From NCBI GenBank assembly GCA_035345875.1, contig DAORDH010000003.1:218594-282593 (forward strand): a DNA stretch of 64,000 nt, written 5' to 3'. This DNA comes from UBA2033 sp035345875 (lineage in GTDB: Bacteria; Spirochaetota; Leptospiria; Leptospirales; Leptospiraceae). The notes beneath the pieces are model-generated. The model ran no database searches and had not been told where the DNA came from. It was given only the letters and a program-made list of their open reading frames with translations. Below, in pieces: positions 26,682 to 35,373 of this stretch; within the stretch, counting starts at the first letter, position 1; each line of letters opens with the position of its first letter. A program made the translations under genes and the position numbers.

Positions 26682-28160
26682 TTAAAAATTTTTCAGTCTT
26701 TCGATTCCAAATTTTTTCTGTATTCTTTCATCAATTTCTTTCAGAGTTGTTTTATCCAATACAATCTCTGTTCCATTTTCTGTCAAGAGGCTCACATACC
26801 TTTCTTTATCAGATGAGATAGCTTTATCTAAATCTCGAATAGAATTTAGAGAAGATTCATTGACCGTTTTAATGATATCAAAACTCAGAGAGTGATAGCC
26901 ATTATTGGAATCATCTGGTAAAACTTGAACCAGCATCACATAACGACCCTGTTCTCCTTTTTTGTGATATCTATAATAGTCATTCAAGTAGAGCAACTTT
27001 TTATCAATTCTAGATCTCCAGCTAGAACCAAATTCTTTCATCAAAAACTCTGATAATTCCACAAAAATAAAGCCTCCCCGAATTAGATATTCAGGTTCTT
27101 TGCCTTCATTGTTCATATATGGTATCTTGATTGCCTTGTAAGGAAATGGCTTCAATCGCATCGAAATTGTTTCTTCTTTTTTATTTCTAAGAATTTTTAC
27201 AGGAATATTTTTTCCCATTTTAAAACCAAATTCCTCTCCGCAATGAGCGAGGAAGGATATATATTGTTTACCATAAATTGGGTGTTTGAAATATCCTTGG
27301 GAATCAATTTTCATCCCACCATACTCGAGGATAACATCATTTAGCTGCAAAGAATTATCGGCTGTAGAATAGGGGAGAATCTCTGCGACCAAGACTCCTT
27401 GCATCGATTTATCTAAGCCAAAATACTCCTTCGTTGCTTCATCTTGTAAGGGTCTAAATCTAAATCCTTTAAACGGAAAGATTGTTCCAGTGGGTTTGTC
27501 GAATTTTTGCTTTATAAAAGTATTAATCAAAAATCCAGGGATTGCCTTTCCTGAGTTTTTAGATGCGGTAAATCTAAATAAAACTCCAATCGCTTTATCC
27601 TTATCTAAAATTAACTCCCCATCTCCATCTAACTTTTCATTTGAATTGATGTTTAAATAGGGTAATTCTGTATAACCCATTGGGTAGTTTTCCATTTCAA
27701 TTCCAATCAGTCTTCCTTTTGCATTTTGTATAGATCCAGAGTTGTCCAATTGTAAAATGGAAACTGCTTTGAAAGGATCTATCTTAGATTCAAATTGAAT
27801 TGGGACTAAATCATTAAAGAAATCTTTATCGCTAACTTCTAAAACACTTAAATTTGATTCATAATCCATCTTAATTACTTTTGCAGGAAAAGATGTGTAA
27901 GAAGAAAACTTTTTTACTTCGATAGAAGTGTAATAATCTATTAAAGATGTAAATACGATTATTCGCTTATTTGCAATTACGATTCCTACGGCACCAGTAG
28001 TTTGTGGCTTTTTTGTTTGCCAAGGGAAAAGAAAGTTAGGCGATTGAGTTGTGATTTTAACCTGCACAATGCTATTTTTAAATTTATCCTCTATTGTCTC
28101 TAAGGAGAATAAAGATGAATAACCAAATAAGAAAAGAAAAAGGAAAATAGCTTTTTTCAT
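26682..28160 (-). CDS. Exported HtrA-like protein with degenerate catalytic triad (pseudoprotease) and PDZ-like region
   Basis: This 492-residue protein begins with a signal peptide (MKKAIFLFLFLFGYSSLF) and aligns by eye with its upstream neighbour along the whole length: an N-terminal trypsin-like fold (about 25-200), a PDZ-like region (about 215-325, EILPYSTADNSLQLNDVILE) and a C-terminal beta-rich domain. The catalytic residues are missing. Where the neighbour has His in TNAHV this protein has VFTSLID; the Asp position reads ESNLSVLEV; and the GNSGGP loop reads NEKLDGDGE. It therefore cannot be an active serine protease. It overlaps the active paralogue by four bases (ATGA), so a regulatory or scaffold subunit for that protease is the simplest hypothesis. 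Confidence 0.85.
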   Translation of the reverse strand: MKKAIFLFLFLFGYSSLFSLETIEDKFKNSIVQVKITTQSPNFLFPWQTKKPQTTGAVGIVIANKRIIVFTSLIDYYTSIEVKKFSSYTSFPAKVIKMDYESNLSVLEVSDKDFFNDLVPIQFESKIDPFKAVSILQLDNSGSIQNAKGRLIGIEMENYPMGYTELPYLNINSNEKLDGDGELILDKDKAIGVLFRFTASKNSGKAIPGFLINTFIKQKFDKPTGTIFPFKGFRFRPLQDEATKEYFGLDKSMQGVLVAEILPYSTADNSLQLNDVILEYGGMKIDSQGYFKHPIYGKQYISFLAHCGEEFGFKMGKNIPVKILRNKKEETISMRLKPFPYKAIKIPYMNNEGKEPEYLIRGGFIFVELSEFLMKEFGSSWRSRIDKKLLYLNDYYRYHKKGEQGRYVMLVQVLPDDSNNGYHSLSFDIIKTVNESSLNSIRDLDKAISSDKERYVSLLTENGTEIVLDKTTLKEIDERIQKKFGIERLKNF

Positions 28161-29617
28161 TTGTTGCCTACCTTATAAATTGCCTGCACTTCTCGATCTG
28201 CTTTTTCAATATCCTCTTTTTTTAAGATAAGTGGAATATCTATATCTCTAAATTTTATTTTTAGAAATGAATAATCCTTTTTAGCTACAACTTCTTTAAA
28301 GTGTTTGATGTTTTGAATCTTTGTATCGTTGACTGACTCTACAATCATGTTCAAAAAATAATCTGAGTTCGTATTAATCGGATGCGCTAATTTTCTATAC
28401 AATACAACATCAGAATCTACTTCTTTGCATAAGTCATCGTCTATGAAATAAAAAAAGCGATAGAGAAATTGACTTCCCCCTTGTGTTTCATTATTCTTAT
28501 TCCATTCTTGGAGAAGGTCTCTCGAAATTGGCTGAAAAACAAGTCCGCCTAACACAAAGTAGTCGAATGGCTCATCGTATTTGTGTCGCATATAAGTAAA
28601 TTCATCCATTCGCTTGGCGGGGAAGTTAACAGTCATCATCTGCCCATCTCTAAAAACACGAAAAGATATCGTTTCGCCTGAATGTTTATTGTCTACTATT
28701 TCAACAAAGTCAATGCGGGCATCTTTATCTAGAACTATCGTTCCATTTCGACCAATTGGAAGTCCATCAATTTCGAGTAGTAAATCATTTTTCTTAAGAT
28801 ATCCTTCTGCGCTTCCGCCTTTTAAAACTTTCGTTACAAAGACTCCATTTAAATCTTTTGGAATTTTTTTAAATTCGCGTAGAGTGTTATTAAAAGAATT
28901 TAAAGTCCGAACTCCTAATTCTACATACCCATCATACTTTCCATCTTTGATATCATTTAAAAAATAGCGTATAACGGTCGTAGGAATTAAATATCCAATA
29001 TTCTCACCTCTACTGGCAACTTGAAATGCAACTCCAACAACTTTATTATCCTGTATTGCCGGTCCGCCAGAGTTGCCTGGATTAATTGCAGCATCAACTT
29101 GGATTACTAAGTGACTATCGACTTCCGAGTGTGCGTAAGTAGATTGCTCCTTTCTGGATACAATTCCGCGACTAACGGATATTTTATCTCCTCCAATTGG
29201 ATACCCGACAACAGTAATAGATGAATTCAAATCCGGAATGGCTCCTAATTCAAAAGAAGTAGAATCTTCATAAAAGGAATCATCTTTTGCTTTTAATAAA
29301 GCCAAATCGCAATCATGAGCTACAAATAAAATTTCTACCTCATACCAAGTTGTTTGATTGTATCTTTGCACTTGAATGTATTTAGCATTTGAAATCACAT
29401 GAGCATTGGTCATTATTTTGTTTTTATCAATGATAAAACCAGTTCCACCGCTAGTTCTCACACCTGTTGTCAGCCAAGGAGAAAAAGCGTCAAAACCTTG
29501 CGAGTAGGTTCTAATTTGGACAACGCCTTTTCTGACTTTATCAAAATCAGAGATTTGTTCTGCAAAAATCGAATTCAAAGGAAGTAAGATCAAAAGTAGT
29601 TTCAGGATATATTTCAT
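28157..29617 (-). CDS. Exported HtrA-like serine protease with PDZ region
   Basis: This 486-residue periplasmic protease has a signal peptide (MKYILKLLLILLPLNSIFA), a trypsin-like domain (about 25-240) with a complete triad of His73 (TNAHVIS), Asp104 (HDCDLALLK) and Ser183 (PGNSGGPA), a PDZ domain (about 275-350, GVFVTKVLKGGSAEGYLKKNDLL) and a C-terminal domain of about 120 residues shared with the pseudoprotease. HtrA-family proteases degrade misfolded envelope proteins. ATG 29617 begins a clear signal peptide; the ATG at 29725 would add a 36-residue extension that lacks one. It is the first gene of a minus-strand run with the pseudoprotease and the helicase-nuclease. Confidence 0.9.
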   Translation of the reverse strand: MKYILKLLLILLPLNSIFAEQISDFDKVRKGVVQIRTYSQGFDAFSPWLTTGVRTSGGTGFIIDKNKIMTNAHVISNAKYIQVQRYNQTTWYEVEILFVAHDCDLALLKAKDDSFYEDSTSFELGAIPDLNSSITVVGYPIGGDKISVSRGIVSRKEQSTYAHSEVDSHLVIQVDAAINPGNSGGPAIQDNKVVGVAFQVASRGENIGYLIPTTVIRYFLNDIKDGKYDGYVELGVRTLNSFNNTLREFKKIPKDLNGVFVTKVLKGGSAEGYLKKNDLLLEIDGLPIGRNGTIVLDKDARIDFVEIVDNKHSGETISFRVFRDGQMMTVNFPAKRMDEFTYMRHKYDEPFDYFVLGGLVFQPISRDLLQEWNKNNETQGGSQFLYRFFYFIDDDLCKEVDSDVVLYRKLAHPINTNSDYFLNMIVESVNDTKIQNIKHFKEVVAKKDYSFLKIKFRDIDIPLILKKEDIEKADREVQAIYKVGNK

Positions 29618-29752
29618 AAAATTTAAGTTTTCTGAGTCTTCTAAAATTAAGTTATTGCTAGAAAAATAGATAGGATTAGAATATGTGTCATAATTTACTA
29701 GCTGAAAGTTAATTAACTTGTGCATAGTTTAGAGTAAAGATTATTTTTAAAA

Positions 29753-30895
29753 ATGAATCTAATTGTTGAAATAATATTCTCAAGCTTGACTATTCTAATT
29801 GTATCCATTCTCTATTTAGTTTCTGTATTTAGAGTTCCAATTACATCTACAAAGATCACATTTGGAATATTTGGTTTTCTTCTGAGTCTCTGGAATTTAT
29901 TTGAGATTCTGCAAAAACTTCAGCTGGTTCAAATTGATTCTTATTATTTACAAGAAATCATTTTTTCAAATCTAACTATTTATGCGCTCGTTATCTTTGC
30001 ATTGCATTTTCCTTTTTATAGAAGAAGGGAAGTGATGATTACAGTCTATACAGCATTTGTAGGTGGAGTTGGCTATCTCATAACAATTCAAACTATATCG
30101 ATCCCCTATGTGAGCCAATATTTCCCACTCGAGAGTAGATTTTATGAGAGTATTAATTTTTTTCTAACCAGAGCTTTTTCTATATTTGCCGCTTTATCTT
30201 TTTTGGTGATTATTATTTACAAACTCACTCACGCAAGTAAAGGTCTCAGAAAATTTTTCTATCGTGCCTTGTCTTATTCAATCATACTGACCATTTTTAT
30301 TCTTACTCTAAATTATATTCTTACCCTTGATTACAAAGTTCTAAAAGCAAATATAAATGTTTATCTAATTGATTTATTATTTTTATCCATAGTGATCCTT
30401 TCTCTGATTCAATTTAAATTCATAGCATTTTATCCTGGATTTCTTTCGATTATTATTTACAGAGAGTTGCCTCGACTTGTGATTCAAGGAATCGCTCCTT
30501 CCAATTTAGATGGGGCACAATCTCTAAAAGAAGAGCTATGGAAAATCTACGAAGTAGAGAATTGGAAAGCTTTTTTAAATGAATTTTGGTTTGGGATTAT
30601 TATCGACGAGACCCTTGATAATGCGGTGGAACATGGAGGAAGGAGATCGGACGATGAAATTACAGTGCAAGTTTTTGAAACAAGCAGATTCCTAGATATT
30701 TATGTTATTGATAGTGGAAAAGGTTTTGATCCAGAGCTAGTTCCAAATCCTGCAAGTCCGGAGAGAATCAATATTCCTACAGGTAGAGGAATTCATATTA
30801 TGAAAAAATTATTTCATGTAACCTGGAATTTTTTGGGCAATGAAATTCGAGTTAGAGTTTCCAAAAATCCAGAAGACAATCCCGAAGAAGCTTAA
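29753..30895 (+). CDS. Multi-pass membrane protein with C-terminal HATPase domain (anti-sigma-like kinase)
   Basis: This 380-residue protein has about seven hydrophobic helices in residues 1-225 and a C-terminal GHKL ATPase domain (about 280-375). The ATP-binding boxes are visible as IDETLDNAVEHGG (N box), DSGKGFDPE (G1) and GRGIHIMKK (G2). It lacks the phosphoacceptor His region of a histidine kinase, so it is more like RsbW/SpoIIAB serine kinases or anti-sigma factors fused to a membrane sensor. A sensor that sequesters a sigma factor or phosphorylates an anti-anti-sigma (STAS) protein is inferred. The STAS-like gene at 51338 is a candidate substrate by type only. Confidence 0.82.
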   Translation: MNLIVEIIFSSLTILIVSILYLVSVFRVPITSTKITFGIFGFLLSLWNLFEILQKLQLVQIDSYYLQEIIFSNLTIYALVIFALHFPFYRRREVMITVYTAFVGGVGYLITIQTISIPYVSQYFPLESRFYESINFFLTRAFSIFAALSFLVIIIYKLTHASKGLRKFFYRALSYSIILTIFILTLNYILTLDYKVLKANINVYLIDLLFLSIVILSLIQFKFIAFYPGFLSIIIYRELPRLVIQGIAPSNLDGAQSLKEELWKIYEVENWKAFLNEFWFGIIIDETLDNAVEHGGRRSDDEITVQVFETSRFLDIYVIDSGKGFDPELVPNPASPERINIPTGRGIHIMKKLFHVTWNFLGNEIRVRVSKNPEDNPEEA

Positions 30896-31002
30896 ACTAA
30901 GAAGCTGATAGCTTGAGTAGTTACAATTTTTTACAAAAAAACAGTTTTCACAAAGCCTAGAGAAGTTATTTTAAGTAAAAATCCATTAGAGGAATAGGAC
31001 GA

Positions 31003-31281
31003 ATGAAAAAATTACTATTAGTTGCAATGTTACTTGCAACATCTATCGCTTTCTCAAATTGCAGCAAACCAGCTGTAAGTGCTGCTGAGTGTGAACCAGT
31101 TGTAAATCAAATGTTTGAAAATTTAGCAAAAGAACTCAAGCCAGAAGAAGCTGAAAAAGTAAAAGCTATGGAAGCAACATTAAAAGCAGGTGTTGTAAAA
31201 GAATGCACATCTGGAAAATACAACCTAGATTGTTTAAAATCTGCTACAAACATCGCAGCTCTCCAAACTTGTAAAAAATAA
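31003..31281 (+). CDS. Small Cys-rich lipoprotein (Leptospira-type)
   Basis: This 92-residue precursor has a signal peptide with a lipobox (AFSNCSK, Cys20). The mature part contains four further cysteines (in AECEP, KECTS, LDCLK, QTCKK), enough for two disulphides. It resembles a family of short leptospiral lipoproteins in the TIGR series (possibly TIGR04454), which I cite from memory and cannot verify. Function is unknown. A good AGAGGAA ribosome binding site precedes the ATG. Its high-quality start and Lys/Ala-rich mature part suggest high expression. Confidence 0.82.
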   Translation: MKKLLLVAMLLATSIAFSNCSKPAVSAAECEPVVNQMFENLAKELKPEEAEKVKAMEATLKAGVVKECTSGKYNLDCLKSATNIAALQTCKK

Positions 31282-31334
31282 TTTCTGATTGAAACGAGCA
31301 AACAAATAACGTCAATTCGATGTAATAATTTTTC

Positions 31335-31394
31335 ACCACGGATGAACACGGATGGTTTTAAAATTCTTTGTTTTTTATCGGTGTCCTCGGTGGT
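31335..31394. repeat. Palindromic intergenic repeat (CCACGGATGAACACGGAT type)
   Basis: An imperfect inverted repeat with left arm ACCACGGATGAACACGGAT (31335-31353) and right arm ATCGGTGTCCTCGGTGGT (31377-31394). Sequence of this type is a common dispersed intergenic element in Leptospira-like and other environmental genomes, by recollection. It lies between the lipoprotein and a convergent hypothetical gene. Confidence 0.6.
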
Positions 31395-31400
31395 TACACA

Positions 31401-31425
31401 TTCGACAGGCTCAGTGCAAGTCGGT
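31401..31425. repeat. Second dispersed repeat, TTCGACAGGCTCAGTGCAAG type
   Basis: The segment beginning at ATTCGACAGGCTCAGTGCAA immediately follows the palindromic repeat. A TTCGACAAGCTCAG-like core recurs in intergenic DNA of many bacterial genomes and metagenomes, by recollection. Only one copy is seen in this window. I infer that the two adjacent repeats mark an insertion hot spot. Confidence 0.4.
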
Positions 31426-31517
31426 AATTTTATTGCATCGAACTAGCGTTGCTTAATATGCTTGAGTTATTAAATCCCATTGGCGGTGAAACTCACTGCC
31501 GATGGAATCCATTTCGG

Positions 31518-31820
31518 CTATCGATCCGACAAAACATAAAATCCTTTTTTATCTGTATAGCAACCATGCTCTCTATAAGGTCCGCTTTCTTTTAGAAAAT
31601 ATATTTTTTGAGCATAACGCTCTCTTTTCTGCATACACCTGAGACAAATATCAAATCGAATTGCCCACTCGCATTCTTCTGGTCTAAAAATAGGAAAGAC
31701 TCTCAGAAGTGGTTTTGATTCTTCATTTTCGGGAGAGTTCTGGGAAAAAAGGGGAGAGAGGACAAGCAATAAAAAGCCGCAAAGGGTGGTAGTTTTTATA
31801 ACTTGGATGAATTTAAACAA
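31518..31820 (-). CDS. Small exported Cys-containing hypothetical protein
   Basis: Not recognised. A 100-residue precursor has an N-terminal hydrophobic signal (about 10-27, ending LSPLFSQ) and a mature domain with four cysteines (ECEW, DICLRC, HGCYT). It is probably periplasmic with disulphides. It stands alone, downstream of the mutase gene on the minus strand but separated from it by about 140 bases. Confidence 0.55.
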   Translation of the reverse strand: MFKFIQVIKTTTLCGFLLLVLSPLFSQNSPENEESKPLLRVFPIFRPEECEWAIRFDICLRCMQKRERYAQKIYFLKESGPYREHGCYTDKKGFYVLSDR

Positions 31821-31961
31821 ATGTATCCTCTTTTTCGAATCAATAAGGACTGGAAAGAAGTCTATTTTTCAATTTTTAAATATATTTTAAATCTTTTTAA
31901 CTCCTTGACTCTCAAGCCAATGAGAGCCAAGGATGAAGTATAGCCAAAACATCAAAATCGT

Positions 31962-33983
31962 TTAGGCTGCTTTTTTATGTTTTGAAATCAAGTCGATGAT
32001 CTTATCCATAATTTGCATTAGATCAAAGTCTTTCGGAGTAAAGATATCCTTGATTCCAATCGCGCGTAACGCATCAAAATCACTTTCAGGAATAATTCCT
32101 CCAAAAATCACTGGAATATGCTCAAATGCCTTATAATGAATCAATTCCTCTTTGATCTGTTCTGCGATCTCCTTATGTGAACCAGATAGAATGGAAATTC
32201 CAATTACATCTGCATTTTCTTCGACTGCGCTTTGCACGATTTCTTGCGGTGTAAGTCTGATTCCGGAATAGATTACATCAAACCCTGCATGTCTAGCGGC
32301 TATCGCAATCATTTCTGCTCCATTCGAATGCCCATCCAAACCTGGCTTTCCAACTACAATCCTTGGACGGTGGCCAGTAGTTTTCATAAACTCATCTACT
32401 TTAGTTCGGATTACATTTACAAGATCACTTTCAATTTTCAATTTTTGTCCCTCTACACCAGTAGCCGGTTGGTATTGACCAAATACTTTTCTGAGAGTAT
32501 CTGCCCATTCTCCTGTCGTCACTCCTGCCTTTGCGCATTCAATAGATGCTGGCATCATATTGATGTTGTTTCTTGCCGCATGTTCTAATGCCTCGAGTGC
32601 TTTTTTGGCTCTTTCTGGATCCCGTTTTGTTTTTGTTTCACTTAGAGAATTTAGTGTCAATTGAGCAGAAGCTGGATCTACTTTGAATATACCCCCGTCG
32701 GTATCAGTCATAAGTGGCGATTTGATCCCATCCGTCCATTTGTTTTTTCCAACGATTGTAATTTCACCCGAATTGATTTTTGCCATTCTTTCGGATTGAG
32801 ATTTTACTAACTGGGATTTCATGTATCCATTTTCAATTGCTTTAATTGCTCCACCCATAGCTAAAATCTTTTCAATTTCTGCATAGGCTTCTTCTTTGAG
32901 TGACTTCACTTTGCTATCAATTACTTTTGATCCATCAAATATATCTGGATATTCTAAAAGGTCAGTCTCATAAGCGAGTATCTGCTGGAGTCTCAGAGAC
33001 CATTGTTGATCCCATGGACGAGGAAGGGAGAGAGCCTCATTCCAAGCAGGAAGTTGAAGTGCCCTACAACGGGCATTTTTAGAAAGAAGAACACCCAATG
33101 TTTCAGTCAAAATTCTCCATGCGTTGTTTTCTGGTTGCTCTTCTGTGAGCCCTAGAGAGTTGACTTGAACTCCGTAGCGGAATATTCTATACTTTGGATT
33201 TTTTACATTGTAACGAGTGCGGGTAATTTCATCCCACATTTCACTAAAGGCTCTCATTTTACAAAGTTCTTCAATAAATCGAATCCCTGCGTTTACGAAG
33301 AAAGAAATTCGTCCAACGCATTTTTCGAACTCTTCTTCATTAAAACAATTCCTTTCTTTTACTGCATCTAGGATTGCCATTGCCGTAATCAAAGCAAATG
33401 CCAATTCTTGGACAGGAGTAGCGCCTGCTTCTTGTAAATGATAGGAGCAAATATTGGCAGGATTCCATTTTGGAGAAGCCCTGAGAGAATATTCATACAT
33501 ATCTACTATGATTCGAATGGATTGCTCTGGTGGAAAAATATAGGTTCCACGCGCTAGATATTCTTTGATAATATCGTTTTGTGTTGTTCCCTCTAATTTT
33601 GAATAAGGAACACCTGTCTCGTCTGCAAGCGCCATATAAAGCGACAGTAGCCACATAGAGGTTCCGTTGATCGTCATGGATGTATTCATTTCTCCAATCG
33701 GAATTTGATCGAATAACACCTTGAAGTCATCTAAGGAGTTTATCGGAACTCCTACTTTTCCAATTTCTGGTTTTGCAATTGGATGGTCGGAACTATAACC
33801 ACATTGAGTAGGTAGGTCAAAGGCAATGGATAAACCAGTCTGTCCTTTGGCTAAATTCTTTCTGTAAAGTTCATTCGAGGCACGAGCATTGGTATGACCG
33901 GCATAGGTTCTAAAAATCCAAGGTTTATCTTTAGTGATATTTCCATTTTCATCATAGAGGTGATGTGCTTTTTTATTTTCCAT
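31962..33983 (-). CDS. ecm: B12-dependent acyl-CoA mutase, ethylmalonyl-CoA mutase type (MeaA/Ecm)
   Basis: This 673-residue single-chain mutase has an N-terminal TIM-barrel domain (about 1-520) and a C-terminal B12-binding domain (about 540-670, GKPGLDGHSNGAEMIAIAAR, the D-x-H-x-x-G lower axial ligand motif). Its N-terminus (RTYAGHTNARASNELYRKNL then AFDLPTQCGY) and the central NSLGLTEEQPENNAWRILTE match what I recall of ethylmalonyl-CoA mutase (MeaA) better than methylmalonyl-CoA mutase, which has RQYAGF and AFDLATHRGY there. It would convert ethylmalonyl-CoA to methylsuccinyl-CoA in the pathway for acetyl-CoA assimilation. It depends on the MeaB at 14116. No crotonyl-CoA carboxylase/reductase is in the window. 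AAGGAAA precedes the start. Confidence 0.88.
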   Translation of the reverse strand: MENKKAHHLYDENGNITKDKPWIFRTYAGHTNARASNELYRKNLAKGQTGLSIAFDLPTQCGYSSDHPIAKPEIGKVGVPINSLDDFKVLFDQIPIGEMNTSMTINGTSMWLLSLYMALADETGVPYSKLEGTTQNDIIKEYLARGTYIFPPEQSIRIIVDMYEYSLRASPKWNPANICSYHLQEAGATPVQELAFALITAMAILDAVKERNCFNEEEFEKCVGRISFFVNAGIRFIEELCKMRAFSEMWDEITRTRYNVKNPKYRIFRYGVQVNSLGLTEEQPENNAWRILTETLGVLLSKNARCRALQLPAWNEALSLPRPWDQQWSLRLQQILAYETDLLEYPDIFDGSKVIDSKVKSLKEEAYAEIEKILAMGGAIKAIENGYMKSQLVKSQSERMAKINSGEITIVGKNKWTDGIKSPLMTDTDGGIFKVDPASAQLTLNSLSETKTKRDPERAKKALEALEHAARNNINMMPASIECAKAGVTTGEWADTLRKVFGQYQPATGVEGQKLKIESDLVNVIRTKVDEFMKTTGHRPRIVVGKPGLDGHSNGAEMIAIAARHAGFDVIYSGIRLTPQEIVQSAVEENADVIGISILSGSHKEIAEQIKEELIHYKAFEHIPVIFGGIIPESDFDALRAIGIKDIFTPKDFDLMQIMDKIIDLISKHKKAA

Positions 33984-34056
33984 AAGTTTCCTTCATTCGC
34001 TATGAATTTTTGATATTATTAAATAAGCCATATTTTTATATAGTCCTAGAGAAATT

Positions 34057-35373
34057 ATGTTAGTTTACAGAGAAAATGAGCCTCCAGTCAATTACATGGG
34101 ATTTTTGCTCTCCCTCATCTTTCTTTTTATTTCCCTATTTATATTTTATTCTTTTAAAGGTGAGCCAAAAAATCAAGACTCATTTCTTAGACTTGCAAAT
34201 TTAAAATCAAAAGTTGAAACCGGCGTGATTCGAACCTATACCGAGCCGGTTACCCCATTTCTAATCTTCATTTGGAAGAAAGTCACAGGCTTAAGCTACT
34301 CAAATGCATATCAAACTTTCATCTGTTTTACATTGAGTTTATTTCTCCATATGATTATGCTTGTTTATCGAAAGAATGAGTGGCGGTTAAATCATTATTT
34401 TTTAGTATATTTAGTAGCTTTTCTACCTTTTACAATCTATTTACCTTTAGAATATCTAGAAGAGATGGTCTGTCTCATTGTAATTCTTCTTTTACAAGTA
34501 GATTTCAAAATGGAAAATCCTGGTGATCTATTTAAATTAATCACAATGACAATACTCGCATTTATGACTCATCTTATCATGTTTATGGTGGGATATACTG
34601 TATTTGCAATTCTAAATGCAATCGATTTTATGAATCGTCAAAAAGCGAAGCCAACCGTTTTTTACAAAAAGAAAAATGTTGCGGGCCAGTTGCTATTGGT
34701 CTACCTGATTACACTCATAGTTTTTGTGATTATCGCAAGTTGGTTTAAGTTTTTTGGTTTAGATTCTTTTCATTTCCTTTGGACAAATTTCTGGGATTCG
34801 TTTTTTAAATTTTTCCCAATTTTCGTTGTTCTTAAAATTTTAGAGTATTTACTCAGAAAAGAAAAAGAGCTAAATACGTTAGGCACTACAGGAATCGTAA
34901 TTTTGCTAATTGTTGTTTCTGGATACTTTATGTATAAAGCAAAAAATGAAAACATTGATTATTTAGAAACGCAAAAAAATGAGCTCTTATCTCTAAAGGC
35001 AAGAGGTAAAATTTTACAAGGTCAAGCTATTTATGGCTATCCATTAATTAGCGATTATATGTATTTCTATGCAGGAGAGACTGTTTTAACAGCAGAAGTT
35101 TCTCGTATGAAAAAAGACGATTTTTTAATAACGCGTGGGATGGTTGTAAGCGATAAACAAATACTTGAAAGAAGTATTCGATCTAGGAATCCACTTTTTT
35201 TCCCACTTGATAAAGATACACTGCTGATCGGAAAAGAGTTAATCGATTTTATAATGTTAGAAAAAGCCAATACAGAAACAAAGACCAAGCTCTTTGAAAC
35301 ACTCGCACAAATTCCTCCCATCACACCTTATACAAGAATGAATAAAGCATTTAGTAGCCTATTTGGATTATGA
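34057..35373 (+). CDS. Multi-pass membrane protein, GT-C-like
   Basis: This 438-residue protein has about nine or ten membrane helices in residues 12-315 and a hydrophilic C-terminal part of about 120 residues. The overall plan (a first helix, a loop with GVIRTYTEPVTPFL, then a run of helices) resembles GT-C glycosyltransferases or polysaccharide-related membrane proteins, but the acidic first-loop motif is not clear. It overlaps the methyltransferase gene that follows by four bases (ATGA). The pair may act on a surface glycan. Confidence 0.6.
   Translation: MLVYRENEPPVNYMGFLLSLIFLFISLFIFYSFKGEPKNQDSFLRLANLKSKVETGVIRTYTEPVTPFLIFIWKKVTGLSYSNAYQTFICFTLSLFLHMIMLVYRKNEWRLNHYFLVYLVAFLPFTIYLPLEYLEEMVCLIVILLLQVDFKMENPGDLFKLITMTILAFMTHLIMFMVGYTVFAILNAIDFMNRQKAKPTVFYKKKNVAGQLLLVYLITLIVFVIIASWFKFFGLDSFHFLWTNFWDSFFKFFPIFVVLKILEYLLRKEKELNTLGTTGIVILLIVVSGYFMYKAKNENIDYLETQKNELLSLKARGKILQGQAIYGYPLISDYMYFYAGETVLTAEVSRMKKDDFLITRGMVVSDKQILERSIRSRNPLFFPLDKDTLLIGKELIDFIMLEKANTETKTKLFETLAQIPPITPYTRMNKAFSSLFGL

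Noticed and set aside
31962..33983. Reading the mutase as an ordinary methylmalonyl-CoA mutase
   Set aside because: The N-terminal signature (RTYAGHTNAR and AFDLPTQCGY) and the single-chain length of 673 residues fit the MeaA/ethylmalonyl-CoA type better, though a tree would be needed to settle it.
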